DNA of 64,000 bases from Geobacteraceae bacterium (GTDB lineage Bacteria; Desulfobacterota; Desulfuromonadia; Geobacterales; Pseudopelobacteraceae), in the NCBI GenBank assembly GCA_016720395.1, contig JADKKR010000005.1, positions 310,001-374,000 on the forward strand, written 5' to 3'. Shown here one piece after another: positions 1-9,418 of this stretch. The notes beneath the pieces are model-generated. The model saw nothing but the letters and a program-made list of their open reading frames with translations, was not told the DNA's origin and made no database searches. The translations under genes and the position numbers were made by a program. Position 1 is the stretch's first letter; every line of letters starts with the position of its first letter.

Positions 1-3000
1 ACTGCGCGATGGCATTCAGCTCCACCCGGCTTTTTGATTGTGTATCCTTTTCCGGCGCCTTGAAGATATTATCGTTCTTCTGGAAGACCCGTTCGGCGGG
101 CACAGTGCCCTTGTTGACCAGGTGGTTGCTGACGGCGACCACCCGTTCCTTGGCCAGGGTCTGCAGTTCCGGTTCACCGATCACCATGTTGGTGATGATC
201 AGCTTTTTCATCTCGTCCGGTGGCAGGTCCTTGACCAGGCCGATGACATTGCGCGGTTTGGGGAACTTTTCCTTTTTGTAGACCGCCTTCAGGTAGGTGG
301 CGTATTCATCGGGCTGAACCTGAAGAGATTCGGACTTCTCTCCCTCTTTTATCGTACCGGCCTTGCTCAGGGCCAGGAACTTCTCGTTCCTCAGCTTGCG
401 GTTGAACAGTTCGTTGCGGTAGGCCTCTGCGTCCTTTTCCCGGTCAACGTAGCCCTTCAGTTCCACCTTAAGGGCCGGACGGTCCAGCAGTGCCTTGGCG
501 AGCGCTCCCAGTTTCTGTTCTTCCACTGTTGTGAGGGTGCTCCGACCCTGTTCGAACTGGATGGCGCTGAAATCCTGACCGCCGCCCATCATGGAGGAAA
601 GCAGGGCGAACGGCGATGTGACCGCCTTGATCAGCAGGTTCTGCAGGACCTGGAAGACCAGACTCCATATGCTGAATTTCGGATCATCGGTGCGCCCGGT
701 GACCGGCACGTCCAGGTGGATCTCCCCCTTGCGGTCCTTGAGCAGTGCCAGGCCCAGCTTGACCGGCAACGTGGTGGCCTTGTCGCTTTCGACCTTCTCG
801 CCGAAGGTGAACTGATCGATGAAGATCCTGTTTTCCGAATCAAGCTGCTTCTTGTCGATCCGGTATTTCAGGTCCAGGGAGAGCTTGCCCTTTTCCACCG
901 TGTATCCCAGAAATCTGCCGGTATATGGTGTCGCCGGCGACAGCTCGATGTCCTGGAAGGCGATCTTCAGGTCCACGAACAGATCTTCACGCAGCGGATT
1001 GATTTTTCCGGTGATCTGGAGAGGGGAATGGTTTTCAAGGTTGCCGCGCAGGTCCACGTCGGCAAACCTGGCATCTTCGGATGACAGGCCGCTGATCCGG
1101 CCCCCGAGATTGTAAAAGGTGCTGTTGAAGCGCTGCGGCAGGTGGTTGTCGGTAAAGGCGATGGTCCCGTCCTGAATAGTGACCGCATCGACACGGATCT
1201 GTTTTTTTGCCGGCGGAGCCGGTGAGGCTGCCGCAGCAATTGTGGCGGGCGGCGGTTCAGACGGCTGTACCGCTGTGCCCTCTGTCGTTTGGGCCACGGC
1301 CTTTTTCTCCTCCTTCTGCACCAGGTTCTGCAGGTTGAGGGTGCCGTCCTTGCGGATGATGATGCGCGAGTAGACGCCGTTGAGGGCAATCTCGCGCAGG
1401 GCCAGGCTGAACGGCTCCAGATTCCCCTGGATGTCGTCAAGCTGCAGGCTCTCCCATTTGAGCAGGTCTTCCTCGGCAATCGAGTCAATGACGTGAAAGG
1501 CCCGTACCCCGGCACTTCCTTTGAAAGTGCCGCTCGGTTTGCCGTTCTTGAGCGCTATATCCAGGCTCATGCTCGTGTCGGCTGTACCTCCCAGTACGAA
1601 GACATTCAGGTTTGCAGGAAAATAGGCCTCGAAATCACGCAGCGGCAGGCGACCGATAGTCACACTTCCCTTGTAACGGAAGGGGACCGGAGTGATGTTA
1701 CCGCTTGCTTTGAGCGGTGTGTCCTTATTGAAGGTCGAGGAGAAGCGCAGCGCAGCCGGGGTGAACCTGGGGCCGTTCAGGTTCGACAGGCTCAGGCTGG
1801 TGTTGCTGAGTACAAAGCGCGGTTTTTCTTCGAAGGTTTTGTCGGTGAACGTTGTCGTGAGTTTGTCCACCTGGATTTTTTTAAATCGGAACGAGAATTC
1901 ACTGCTAGGTTTTTGTCCCTTAGCCGCCGGGATCGAGGGTTTTTTCGATGCCGGCGAGGGTGCAGGTGATACTGTCGGGAGGTTGCCTTCTTTGGAGGAG
2001 GCAGCCGGGGGGGATTTCTGTTTCTTAAGCAGCGATAAAACTGAAAGGCTGCCGTCAGTCTCGCGCGACAGGGATATGTTCCCTTTGGACAGTTTGATCT
2101 CAGCAGCGCCGATGGAGCTGTCCTTCTGGCTGTAGGTGGATCCGTTAACCTCGAAACGGGACAGATCGAAGCCATCCTTGTCACCATAGCGCGCCGAGAG
2201 ACCGCTGGCCAGAAACTTTCCTTCCGTCACCGCCAGCCCGTCTTCCTTGTTGTAGGTCGCCTCGGAAGATATATCAATTGTCCCTTTGACCGGTGCTGTC
2301 AGGATCTGCGAAAGATACGGCCAGCCGCGCTGGAGCTTCATGCCGCTCAATGCGCTTGAGATCGTGACCGTCAACGGGGTCAGGGAGAAGCTGCCGTCGG
2401 CAGTGAGGGTGGCCTCATCGTCAAAAAGCATCGACAGGTCGAACCCCGCAGATGCACGTTCTTCTGTACTGAAGTTCTTCACCGCTGCGTCTATTTCGCT
2501 TACCGCTCCCTTGAAGCCTCCAGCCGGATAGGCGTCGCTGAAATGAACGAGTCCATTGTTGAAATTGAATGAGGCAATCTGGACGAGTGGCGATTTATTC
2601 TTGCTTCTGCCGGTAGTGCTTGCGGCTGATTCAGTCACGGGAACCTGATCTTTCACTTCTTTGCCCTGTTGTTTCAACAGCTGGCTGAACATCCATTGAC
2701 CCTTGGCGTCACGGCTCACAAACAGCTCCGTACGGTCAAACAGGATGGACTCAAATGCGAATTTTCCGGCAAGTACATCAAGGAGCGAAGCTTTCAGCTC
2801 GCACAGGGGGATTCTGACAAGAGGCGCACCGCTCTTAAGATTGACGGCAATCTTCTCAAAGCGGACCGATCCCTTGACCTGGAGTTGCGGTTTTTCGTCA
2901 GAATGGATGCGGTAGGTGATGTCAGAATCTATACTCAATGTTCCGGAGGCCAGATCCGCCGGAGGTTTAACCGGAGAATAGGCCACGTATTCCGGAAGGC

Positions 3001-3673
3001 TGAGTTCTTTGAGGTTGATGTGAACGGAGGTTTCCATGGACTTGCTGAGCGGCTTGACCTTGCCGGAAAAGTTGAACGGTGCCCCGTTGACCAGAGCCGA
3101 GATGCGCGGATCGGTATATTTTTCGACCATGTAGGGAATATTGCTGATAAACGGGATAGCAAAATCCAGATTGCGGATGGTGTGTTTCCTGCCGTCCTCT
3201 ACCGCCTGATCGTCGAAATCAACGGAACCGTTTTTGAGAAGTATGTTGTTGATGGAAAAATGGGCCTCGCTCTTCGGTTTTTTGGGCTTGGCCTGCTGGC
3301 GCTCGATGATGTCGCTGAAGCTGTAGCTGTTGTCGGCCAGCCGGGTGAAGGAGACGGACGGGGCCTCCACGGACACATTGGAGACGATCAGGGCGCGCTT
3401 GTAGAGGGAGGCCAGGCTGAGTGACGCGCGCAGGCTGGCGATGGAAATGAACGGTCCCCCCTCTCTGGCTTCAATTGCAAAGCCCTTGACGGAGACGGTC
3501 AGGGTGAAGGGGTTGATGGAGATCTTCTCGATGCGGACTTTCCTGCCGGTCTCGTCGGCAATGGCCTTCACGGCCTGGTTTCTGACAATGACCGGCAGAA
3601 CGGCAACAATGAAGAGCAGGAGTGCCAGAGCTGAAGCGAGGCATATCAGCAGGATCTTTTTCTTCTTCGGCAT
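1..3673 (-). CDS. AsmA-like / DUF748 family protein, partial (C-terminus beyond window)
   Basis: The minus strand is open from an ATG at 3673 to the window edge, giving more than 1,220 codons with no stop. The N-terminus starts with a Lys-rich stretch (MPKKKKILL) and one hydrophobic helix at about residues 8-27, typical of a signal anchor. It is followed by AsmA-like text (KVRIEKISINPFTLTVSVKGF, shortened here to its pattern of alternating beta strands) and a DUF748-like repeat architecture. Proteins of this family are large envelope proteins with a repetitive beta-groove, and relatives have been linked to lipid movement between membranes. The long plus-strand frames opposite it are codon-aligned shadows. 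Function is inferred from family resemblance only; the C-terminus is not in the window. Confidence 0.8.
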   Translation of the reverse strand, partial: MPKKKKILLICLASALALLLFIVAVLPVIVRNQAVKAIADETGRKVRIEKISINPFTLTVSVKGFAIEAREGGPFISIASLRASLSLASLYKRALIVSNVSVEAPSVSFTRLADNSYSFSDIIERQQAKPKKPKSEAHFSINNILLKNGSVDFDDQAVEDGRKHTIRNLDFAIPFISNIPYMVEKYTDPRISALVNGAPFNFSGKVKPLSKSMETSVHINLKELSLPEYVAYSPVKPPADLASGTLSIDSDITYRIHSDEKPQLQVKGSVRFEKIAVNLKSGAPLVRIPLCELKASLLDVLAGKFAFESILFDRTELFVSRDAKGQWMFSQLLKQQGKEVKDQVPVTESAASTTGRSKNKSPLVQIASFNFNNGLVHFSDAYPAGGFKGAVSEIDAAVKNFSTEERASAGFDLSMLFDDEATLTADGSFSLTPLTVTISSALSGMKLQRGWPYLSQILTAPVKGTIDISSEATYNKEDGLAVTEGKFLASGLSARYGDKDGFDLSRFEVNGSTYSQKDSSIGAAEIKLSKGNISLSRETDGSLSVLSLLKKQKSPPAASSKEGNLPTVSPAPSPASKKPSIPAAKGQKPSSEFSFRFKKIQVDKLTTTFTDKTFEEKPRFVLSNTSLSLSNLNGPRFTPAALRFSSTFNKDTPLKASGNITPVPFRYKGSVTIGRLPLRDFEAYFPANLNVFVLGGTADTSMSLDIALKNGKPSGTFKGSAGVRAFHVIDSIAEEDLLKWESLQLDDIQGNLEPFSLALREIALNGVYSRIIIRKDGTLNLQNLVQKEEKKAVAQTTEGTAVQPSEPPPATIAAAASPAPPAKKQIRVDAVTIQDGTIAFTDNHLPQRFNSTFYNLGGRISGLSSEDARFADVDLRGNLENHSPLQITGKINPLREDLFVDLKIAFQDIELSPATPYTGRFLGYTVEKGKLSLDLKYRIDKKQLDSENRIFIDQFTFGEKVESDKATTLPVKLGLALLKDRKGEIHLDVPVTGRTDDPKFSIWSLVFQVLQNLLIKAVTSPFALLSSMMGGGQDFSAIQFEQGRSTLTTVEEQKLGALAKALLDRPALKVELKGYVDREKDAEAYRNELFNRKLRNEKFLALSKAGTIKEGEKSESLQVQPDEYATYLKAVYKKEKFPKPRNVIGLVKDLPPDEMKKLIITNMVIGEPELQTLAKERVVAVSNHLVNKGTVPAERVFQKNDNIFKAPEKDTQSKSRVELNAIAQ

Positions 3674-3804
3674 GGGGGGCTCCGCGGCACAACTGAATGG
3701 TGTCCTCAAGAACTACTTATAGCATAATTTTTTTGCCTGGCGAGGTACGCATTTTATCAGACCGGGGTTTTTGGTGCGCACAGGAGAGCAGTGTGCGGTT
3801 TTTG

Positions 3805-3833
3805 TTGAAAAAAAACAGCAAAGCGGCTACAAG
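3805..3833 (+). promoter_or_regulatory. candidate sigma-70 promoter for cimA
   Basis: TTGAAA at 3805-3810 and TACAAG at 3828-3833 are separated by 17 bases, about 50 bases before the cimA start. Each hexamer matches the consensus at four positions. It lies in the 209-base gap between the divergent DUF748 gene and cimA. This is a pattern match only. Confidence 0.4.
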
Positions 3834-3882
3834 AGAAAACATTTTCATTTCAGCAGCACGCGCATGTAATCGGGAGGCAGCG

Positions 3883-5451
3883 ATGAGCCTAGTTAAACTG
3901 TATGACACGACCCTGCGTGACGGGACCCAGGCCGAGGATATCTCGTTTCAGACAGAGGACAAGATCCGCATCGCCCACAAGCTGGACGAGATCGGTGTGC
4001 ATTATATCGAAGGGGGCTGGCCGGGGAGCAATCCCAAGGACGTCAGCTTCTTCAGGGATATCAAAAAGGAAAAACTGTCCCATGCCAAGATAGCGGCCTT
4101 CGGCTCCACCCGCCGTGCCAAGGTGACGCCGGACAAGGACAATAACATTATTACCCTGATCAAGTCCGAGGCGGATGCCATCACCATCTTCGGCAAGACC
4201 TGGGATTTTCATGTGCGCGAAGCGCTGCGCATACCGCTGGAAGAGAATCTGGAGCTGATCTTCGACTCCCTGGAATATCTCAAGAAACATGCACCGGAAG
4301 TGTTTTATGATGCTGAACATTTCTTCGACGGCTACAAGGCCAACCCCGAGTATGCCATCAAAACCCTCAAGGCTGCTGAGGCCGCCAAGGCCGACTGCAT
4401 CATCCTCTGCGACACCAACGGCGGCACCATGCCCTACGAGGTGGCTGAGATCATCAAGGCGGTCAGGAAGCATATCAAAACTCCGCTCGGAATTCACACC
4501 CATAACGATGGCGAGTGTGCCGTCGCCAACTCCATGATTGCTGTCGAGCAGGGCATCGTGCAGGTGCAGGGGACCATCAACGGTTTCGGCGAGCGTTGCG
4601 GCAACGCCAATCTCTGCTCTATCATCCCGGCTCTCAAGGTCAAGATGAAAAGGGAGTGCATCACCGATGAGCAGATGCGCCACCTGCGGGATCTCTCCCG
4701 ATACGTCTATGAACTGGCCAACCTCTCCCCCAACAAACACCAGGCCTATGTCGGCAACTCGGCCTTCGCCCACAAGGGGGGCGTGCATGTCAGCGCCATC
4801 CAGAGACATCCGGAGACCTACGAGCACATGCGTCCCGAGCTGGTCGGCAACTGTACCCGCGTGCTGATCTCTGACCTGTCCGGCCGCTCCAACATTCTGG
4901 CCAAGGCTGAGGAGTTCAACATCAACCTGGACAGTAAGGACCCGGTTACTCTGGAGATCCTGGACAACATCAAGGAGATGGAGAACCGCGGGTACCAGTT
5001 TGAGGGTGCGGAGGCCTCTTTCGAATTATTGATGAAAAAGGCTTTGGGGACCCACAAAAAGTTTTTCACCGTACTCGGCTTCCGCGTGATCGACGAAAAG
5101 CGCGGCGAAGAACAGAAGCCGATGGCAGAAGCAACCATCATGGTCAAGGTCGGCGGCAAGATCGAGCATACTGCCGCTGAAGGCAGCGGCCCGGTAAATG
5201 CCCTGGATAATGCCCTGCGCAAGGCCCTGGAAAAGTTCTATCCCAAGCTCAAGGAACTCAAGCTCCTTGATTACAAGGTTCGCGTACTTCCTGCAGGTCT
5301 CGGCACCGCCTCTGCCATTCGTGTTCTGATTGAATCCGGAGACAAGCATGCACGCTGGGGAACCGTCGGTGTGTCGGACAACATTATTGATGCTTCCTAT
5401 CAGGCACTGCTTGACAGTATCGACTTCAAGCTTCACAAGACGGAAGAATAA
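3883..5451 (+). CDS. cimA: (R)-citramalate synthase, CimA type
   Basis: 522 residues, the usual size of the CimA subgroup of the LeuA/HMGL family. It condenses pyruvate and acetyl-CoA to citramalate, the first step of the threonine-independent route to isoleucine, which is established for Geobacter. The N-terminus carries the TTLRDGTQ motif (about residues 9-16) with the catalytic Arg-Asp pair. The HTHND metal motif lies near residue 205, and an NKHQAYVG stretch is followed by a C-terminal LeuA-type regulatory domain from about residue 390. The frame is open upstream, but ATG 3883 has a good ribosome site (GGGAGG) six bases before it and matches the family N-terminus. No leuA-like neighbours are seen. 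Confidence 0.95.
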   Translation: MSLVKLYDTTLRDGTQAEDISFQTEDKIRIAHKLDEIGVHYIEGGWPGSNPKDVSFFRDIKKEKLSHAKIAAFGSTRRAKVTPDKDNNIITLIKSEADAITIFGKTWDFHVREALRIPLEENLELIFDSLEYLKKHAPEVFYDAEHFFDGYKANPEYAIKTLKAAEAAKADCIILCDTNGGTMPYEVAEIIKAVRKHIKTPLGIHTHNDGECAVANSMIAVEQGIVQVQGTINGFGERCGNANLCSIIPALKVKMKRECITDEQMRHLRDLSRYVYELANLSPNKHQAYVGNSAFAHKGGVHVSAIQRHPETYEHMRPELVGNCTRVLISDLSGRSNILAKAEEFNINLDSKDPVTLEILDNIKEMENRGYQFEGAEASFELLMKKALGTHKKFFTVLGFRVIDEKRGEEQKPMAEATIMVKVGGKIEHTAAEGSGPVNALDNALRKALEKFYPKLKELKLLDYKVRVLPAGLGTASAIRVLIESGDKHARWGTVGVSDNIIDASYQALLDSIDFKLHKTEE

Positions 5452-5466
5452 CCGCTGACGGATCGA

Positions 5467-6027
5467 ATGGAGCGGTGCCGGCACCTGATATTCGTTCTGC
5501 TTGCGGTGATCGCCGCCATACCAGTTTTTGTTACCGGCCGCCGGAACCTGAAAACATTTCAGGAGCCGGCGGCTTTTTCCGTGGTTTCGTCTGCCCGGGG
5601 ATATGTGCGTATCAGCGGGGATGTCAGGCATCCGGGCATGTATTTATGGGGCGCCAATAAAATGACGATAGACGCCATTTTAATGGCAGCGCCTTTGCAG
5701 CCGATTTCAATGCTGGAGCCGGCAGGTATCGGATCCGTTCCGCTCGGTGCAGGAGCCGCGCTTCATGTTGTCATCAACAGCGGGGGCAGAGCCCTTGTAA
5801 CCCTGGGGACGGTCCCCGCCTCCGAGCGTCTTGTTATGGGCATGCCTCTGGATATCAATGCTCTGAGTGAGGCGGAACTCGATAATGTCCCCGGCATCGG
5901 GCCCGTTCTGGCCCGAAATATCTTCCAGTTCCGTCAAAATAATGGCGGGCGGATGGATGTCCAGGACCTGTTACTGATTGATGGCGTTGGCGAGAAGAAG
6001 TTCATGTCCCTGCGCAAGCTCTTTTAA
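5467..6027 (+). CDS. ComEA-like protein with SLBB and helix-hairpin-helix domains
   Basis: 186 residues beginning 15 bases after cimA, so probably co-transcribed. A hydrophobic segment at about residues 7-23 anchors or exports it. Residues about 45-105 resemble an SLBB domain (ISGDVRHPGMY). The C-terminal 60 residues contain two helix-hairpin-helix units (ELDNVPGIGPVLA and LLLIDGVGEKKF), as in the DNA receptor ComEA. ComEA binds incoming DNA in the periplasm during natural transformation. The HhH part is clear; a competence role here is inference, since no other competence genes are in the window. Confidence 0.8.
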   Translation: MERCRHLIFVLLAVIAAIPVFVTGRRNLKTFQEPAAFSVVSSARGYVRISGDVRHPGMYLWGANKMTIDAILMAAPLQPISMLEPAGIGSVPLGAGAALHVVINSGGRALVTLGTVPASERLVMGMPLDINALSEAELDNVPGIGPVLARNIFQFRQNNGGRMDVQDLLLIDGVGEKKFMSLRKLF

Positions 6028-6156
6028 TCACGCGTGTTTATGATGTTTCCCGGAGTTATTATAATTAAATTAATCCTAATGCATGGTCTTGGCACGTATG
6101 ATGTAATACCTACGACATTGTAGCATGATTGCTATCACACTGTCGGGAGGGTTACC

Positions 6157-6312
6157 ATGCAATGTCCACGCTGCAAGGGCCGAATGTTTGCTGAGAAATT
6201 CTATGACTTTGTCCGTTCCTTTGATGCCTGGAAATGCACCTGCTGTGGAGAGGTACTGGATTCAACGATCCTCGCCAATCGGGCCCGCAGCAACAATACT
6301 CATCTTGGCTGA
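6157..6312 (+). CDS. small zinc-ribbon-like protein (51 residues)
   Basis: A short frame starting MQCPRCKGRM, preceded by a strong ribosome site (GGGAGG, 6145-6150) at good spacing. It has two Cys-x2-Cys knuckles (C3/C6 and C27-x-C29-C30 in WKCTCCGE) that fit a zinc ribbon. It is followed within 40 bases by a rho-independent terminator, so it looks like a complete single-gene unit. I recognise no specific function. Small zinc ribbons of this sort can bind nucleic acid or act as adaptors. The coding call rests on the ribosome site, the paired Cys knuckles and the terminator. Confidence 0.75.
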   Translation: MQCPRCKGRMFAEKFYDFVRSFDAWKCTCCGEVLDSTILANRARSNNTHLG

Positions 6313-6344
6313 TTAGCAGGCAACATCTGAATATTAACAGTTTC

Positions 6345-6377
6345 AAGGGGAATCCGCCTGCGGATTTCCCTTTTTGT
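6345..6377 (+). terminator. rho-independent terminator
   Basis: GGGGAATCCGC and GCGGATTTCCC pair with a two-base loop and run into TTTTTG. It ends the zinc-ribbon gene unit and lies just before rph. Confidence 0.8.
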
Positions 6378-6463
6378 TTGACAGGAACAGTACTGAAGGG
6401 CTATTGAATTTATCCGTTTCTGCAGTGTATGAAACGTCACACTACGTGTCCATGGAGTCTGCA

Positions 6464-7180
6464 ATGAGAAATGACGGCAGGGAAAACGATGCCTTGCGGC
6501 CGGTGCGCTTGACCAGGGGATTTACAAAGCATGCCGAAGGCTCCGTGCTGGTCGAATTCGGTGATACCCGGGTGATCTGTACGGCATCGGTCGAGGAGTC
6601 GGTCCCGCCGTTTCTGCGCGGCAAAGGAACCGGCTGGGTGACAGCGGAGTATTCCATGCTTCCGAGGGCAACTCATACCCGTTCATCCCGCGAGGCGGCC
6701 AAAGGGAAGCAGAGCGGCCGTACGCTGGAGATACAGCGCCTGATCGGAAGATCGCTGCGTGCGGTCACTGACCTGGCGGCTCTGGGCGAGCGCTCGATCA
6801 CGATCGATTGCGATGTGATTCAGGCCGACGGGGGTACACGAACAGCCTCCATTACCGGCGCCTACGTCGCTTTGTACGACGCTCTGGCGTCGCTTGTGAA
6901 TAAAAAACTGCTTTCCGCAATCCCCCTCCGGGAGGCCGTGGCGGCTGTCAGTGTCGGCATCGTCGGCGGTATGGCGGTGCTTGATCTCAATTACATCGAG
7001 GATTCTGCTGCCGAGGTGGACATGAATTTCGTTATGACCTCCAGTGACCGCTTTGTGGAGGTTCAGGGCACGGCCGAGGCCGAGCCGTTTACCGTCGCCC
7101 AGATGGATGCCATGCGCGTGCTGGCCACTGAGGGGATCCGCCGCCTTTTCGCTCTCCAGCGCGAGGCCCTCGGCCAATGA
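6464..7180 (+). CDS. rph: ribonuclease PH
   Basis: 238 residues, the standard length of RNase PH, a phosphate-dependent 3' exoribonuclease that trims tRNA precursors. Family signatures are present: LRPVRLTRGF near the start, FGDTRVICTASVEE, the RATHTRSSREA stretch, LIGRSLRAV and DCDVIQADGGTRTASI in the middle. The reading frame is open further upstream, but ATG 6464 follows GGAG by six bases and gives the family length. Its last four bases (ATGA) overlap the start of rdgB, so the two are probably translationally coupled. Confidence 0.95.
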   Translation: MRNDGRENDALRPVRLTRGFTKHAEGSVLVEFGDTRVICTASVEESVPPFLRGKGTGWVTAEYSMLPRATHTRSSREAAKGKQSGRTLEIQRLIGRSLRAVTDLAALGERSITIDCDVIQADGGTRTASITGAYVALYDALASLVNKKLLSAIPLREAVAAVSVGIVGGMAVLDLNYIEDSAAEVDMNFVMTSSDRFVEVQGTAEAEPFTVAQMDAMRVLATEGIRRLFALQREALGQ

Positions 7181-7770
7181 AGGAGCTGGTGGTCGCAACC
7201 CGCAACCGCGGCAAGCTGAAGGAGATTCAGGCGCTTCTTTCCGGTGTTGTAGAGAATGTACGCTGCGCAGCTGATTTTCCTGACTTGGCCGACACAATCG
7301 AGGATGGTGACACCTTTCAGGCCAATGCCCTGAAAAAGGCCCGCGAGGCGATGCTGCACACCGGCCTGCCGGCTCTGGCCGATGATTCCGGGCTGGTGGT
7401 GGAGGTGCTGGACGGTCGTCCCGGTGTTTACTCTGCCCGATTTGCAGGGGAGGGGGCCGGTGATGCGGACAACAATGTCCGCCTGCTGGAGGAGTTGGCC
7501 GATGTTCCGCCCGGGCAGCGTCAGGCCGCCTTTGTCTGTCAATTGGCTTTTGTGACCCCACAGGGGGAGGAACAGTTTTTTGACGGCAGAATCGGCGGTA
7601 CGATCCTGACTGCGCCACGCGGGGAGAGGGGCTTCGGCTACGATCCGCTCTTTCTGGTGGATGGATATGAGCGCACCATGGCCGAGCTGGGCGTGTCGGA
7701 AAAAAATGCCATCAGCCATCGCGGGCAGGCCTTGCAGTTATTCAGAACATTTCTGGAACAGGAACGATAA
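7177..7770 (+). CDS. rdgB: XTP/dITP diphosphatase (RdgB/HAM1 family)
   Basis: 197 residues of the Ham1/RdgB house-cleaning nucleotidase family, which hydrolyses XTP, dITP and ITP to monophosphates and keeps deaminated purines out of nucleic acid. Motifs seen: ATRNRGKLKEI near the N-terminus (substrate loop), ALADDSGLVV around residue 67 with the metal-binding acids, GYDPLF near residue 152, and SHRGQAL near the C-terminus. It starts inside the stop of rph (ATGA overlap), a gene pair common in bacteria. Confidence 0.95.
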   Translation: MKELVVATRNRGKLKEIQALLSGVVENVRCAADFPDLADTIEDGDTFQANALKKAREAMLHTGLPALADDSGLVVEVLDGRPGVYSARFAGEGAGDADNNVRLLEELADVPPGQRQAAFVCQLAFVTPQGEEQFFDGRIGGTILTAPRGERGFGYDPLFLVDGYERTMAELGVSEKNAISHRGQALQLFRTFLEQER

Positions 7771-9234
7771 GTGAAAAAAGAACTCAGTAATCAGAAACCC
7801 AGGCGTACCGGCCCGGCCGACGAGCCTGCACCTGTAACAGACGTCCAGGAACGGACGCGGACGAAATTCGTACGCAACATGATCGTGGAGACGCCTGTTT
7901 TGGGTATTGACGATGACGGCTACGGTACCGCCAGGGTGGAGGGGATGACCTTCAAGATCGGTGGCGCCCTGCCGGGCGACGTGGTGCTGGCCAGGATCGA
8001 GCATGTTTCCTTCGGCACAGTCATCGCCCGTCTGCACAAGCTGTTACAGTCATCAACTATGCGCAGCAAGCGCCCTCCCTGCCGGGTAAATGCAGAATGT
8101 CTCGGCTGTCCGCTGATCGCCATGCGCTATGTGGACCAGAAGGTCTGGAAGCGCGGCATGGTCCTGAACGAACTGGCCGCCTATCCGGAGTTGGCCGGCA
8201 CTACCGTCCACCCGCTGCTGTCGCCCGAGCGGCTGATTCATTACCGCAACTCCGCCAAGTTGATCGTGGCCGGCAAACATTCCGAGCCGTATCTGGGCAT
8301 CTACCGCCGTGCCAGCCATGACGTATTCGACCTGGAGGAGTGCCCGATCCACCATCCGCTGATCAACCGCGTCATGGATACCGTCCGGCGTGGAATCAGC
8401 AGGCTCAAGGTGCCGATCTACAATCCCCGCAGCAAGATGGGGCTGCTGCGCTATCTGGTCGTCCGGGTCACCGAGTTCGAACAGAAGGCCATGGTGGTGC
8501 TGGTGACGGCAGACAAGGGCTATAACGAGATCCACCACCTTTCAAAGTTCATTCGCGAGGCGCTGCCGGAGGTCGAGGTCATCGCCAGCAATGTCAATAA
8601 CTCCGAAGGCAACGTCATCTTCGGCCAGAAAGACACCTTTCTGTCCAAAAAACAGTACCTGACCGAGCAGATCGGCGATATCTACCTGCAGATCTCCCCA
8701 CGCTCCTTTTTTCAGGTCAACAGCAGTGCCGCCCGCCTGCTCTATGAAAAGGTCCGGGAATGGGCCGCTCCTGACAAAAATTCGACGGTCCTTGACCTGT
8801 ACTGCGGAATCGGCGGAATCGGACTGTTCCTGGCGGGACAGGCCAAAAAAGTTATCGGGATCGAGGTTGTTGAGGAAGCGGTTGCTGATGCCCGGAAAAA
8901 TGCCAGGCTTAACGGCTTCAACAATTGCCGGTTTGAGGCCGGTGATGCGGCGGAACTCCTGGAAGAGCTGGCCGATGACGGAGAGAAGGTGGATGTCGTC
9001 GTGCTCAATCCGCCTCGTAAGGGATGTGATGAACTGGTGCTGCGCAGAGTCGCCGGGCTGTCGCCTTCCAGGATTGTCTATGTCTCCTGCTCCCCCCAGA
9101 GCCTGATGCGCGATCTTGATATCCTGAAAAAACTGGGCTATGTCTGCCGCGAAATCCAGCCGGTGGATATGTTCCCCCAGACGGTGCATGTGGAAAATGT
9201 GGCCCGGCTGGAAAAAGATGATAAATCTGCTTGA
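7771..9234 (+). CDS. rlmD: 23S rRNA (uracil-C5)-methyltransferase, RlmD/TrmA family
   Basis: 487 residues starting with GTG directly after the rdgB stop. An N-terminal TRAM domain spans about residues 38-95. Cys104, Cys110, Cys113 and Cys191 fit the [4Fe-4S] ligands of the RumA/RlmD type. The SAM-binding motif LDLYCGIGGIG is near residue 350, followed by LNPPRKGC and the catalytic Cys440 in VSCSPQ. The family methylates uracil-C5 in 23S rRNA (U1939 in E. coli RlmD) or U747. Which position is modified here cannot be told from sequence, so the symbol is the family name. rph, rdgB and this gene form a tight run. Confidence 0.85.
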   Translation: MKKELSNQKPRRTGPADEPAPVTDVQERTRTKFVRNMIVETPVLGIDDDGYGTARVEGMTFKIGGALPGDVVLARIEHVSFGTVIARLHKLLQSSTMRSKRPPCRVNAECLGCPLIAMRYVDQKVWKRGMVLNELAAYPELAGTTVHPLLSPERLIHYRNSAKLIVAGKHSEPYLGIYRRASHDVFDLEECPIHHPLINRVMDTVRRGISRLKVPIYNPRSKMGLLRYLVVRVTEFEQKAMVVLVTADKGYNEIHHLSKFIREALPEVEVIASNVNNSEGNVIFGQKDTFLSKKQYLTEQIGDIYLQISPRSFFQVNSSAARLLYEKVREWAAPDKNSTVLDLYCGIGGIGLFLAGQAKKVIGIEVVEEAVADARKNARLNGFNNCRFEAGDAAELLEELADDGEKVDVVVLNPPRKGCDELVLRRVAGLSPSRIVYVSCSPQSLMRDLDILKKLGYVCREIQPVDMFPQTVHVENVARLEKDDKSA

Positions 9235-9259
9235 CTTGGAGAGCAGATACTGGTAATTA
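9231..9259 (+). promoter_or_regulatory. candidate promoter of tRNA-Val
   Basis: TTGACT at 9231-9236 is 17 bases from TAATTA at 9254-9259, which is preceded by TG one base away (extended -10). It ends 18 bases before the tRNA. The -35 overlaps the last codons of the upstream methyltransferase. The -10 is poor. Confidence 0.4.
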
Positions 9260-9277
9260 AACTGTTCCTTTTGATGA

Positions 9278-9352
9278 AGGCGCGTAGCTCAGGGGGAGAG
9301 CGCTACCCTGACACGGTAGAGGTCGACGGTTCGAGACCGTCCGCGCCTACCA
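9278..9352 (+). tRNA. tRNA-Val (GAC)
   Basis: A full cloverleaf of 75 nt with encoded CCA. The acceptor AGGCGCG pairs with CGCGCCT, the D arm is GCTC/GAGC, and the anticodon stem CTACC/GGTAG encloses CTGACAC with anticodon GAC. The T arm GACGG/CCGTC encloses TTCGAGA. Confidence 0.95.
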
Positions 9353-9367
9353 TTTAAAGCAGTGCAC

Positions 9368-9396
9368 GGGGCATCGATGGGTTCGATGCCTTTTCT
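9368..9396 (+). terminator. probable terminator after tRNA-Val
   Basis: GGCATCGA and TCGATGCC form an 8-bp stem with a short loop, followed by TTTTCTGTTT. It separates tRNA-Val from thrS, which starts 23 bases further on, so it may also act as an attenuator in the thrS leader. Confidence 0.6.
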
Positions 9397-9418
9397 GTTT
9401 CACCAATGAGGGTTCTGA

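Noticed and set aside
38..3424. Long plus-strand frames opposite the first gene
   Set aside because: They are codon-aligned shadows of the minus-strand AsmA/DUF748 gene, which has a proper N-terminus and reads without stop through the whole stretch.
6090..6110. TGGCACG resembling a second sigma-54 site before the zinc-ribbon gene
   Set aside because: The -12 TTGC element is absent at the required spacing.
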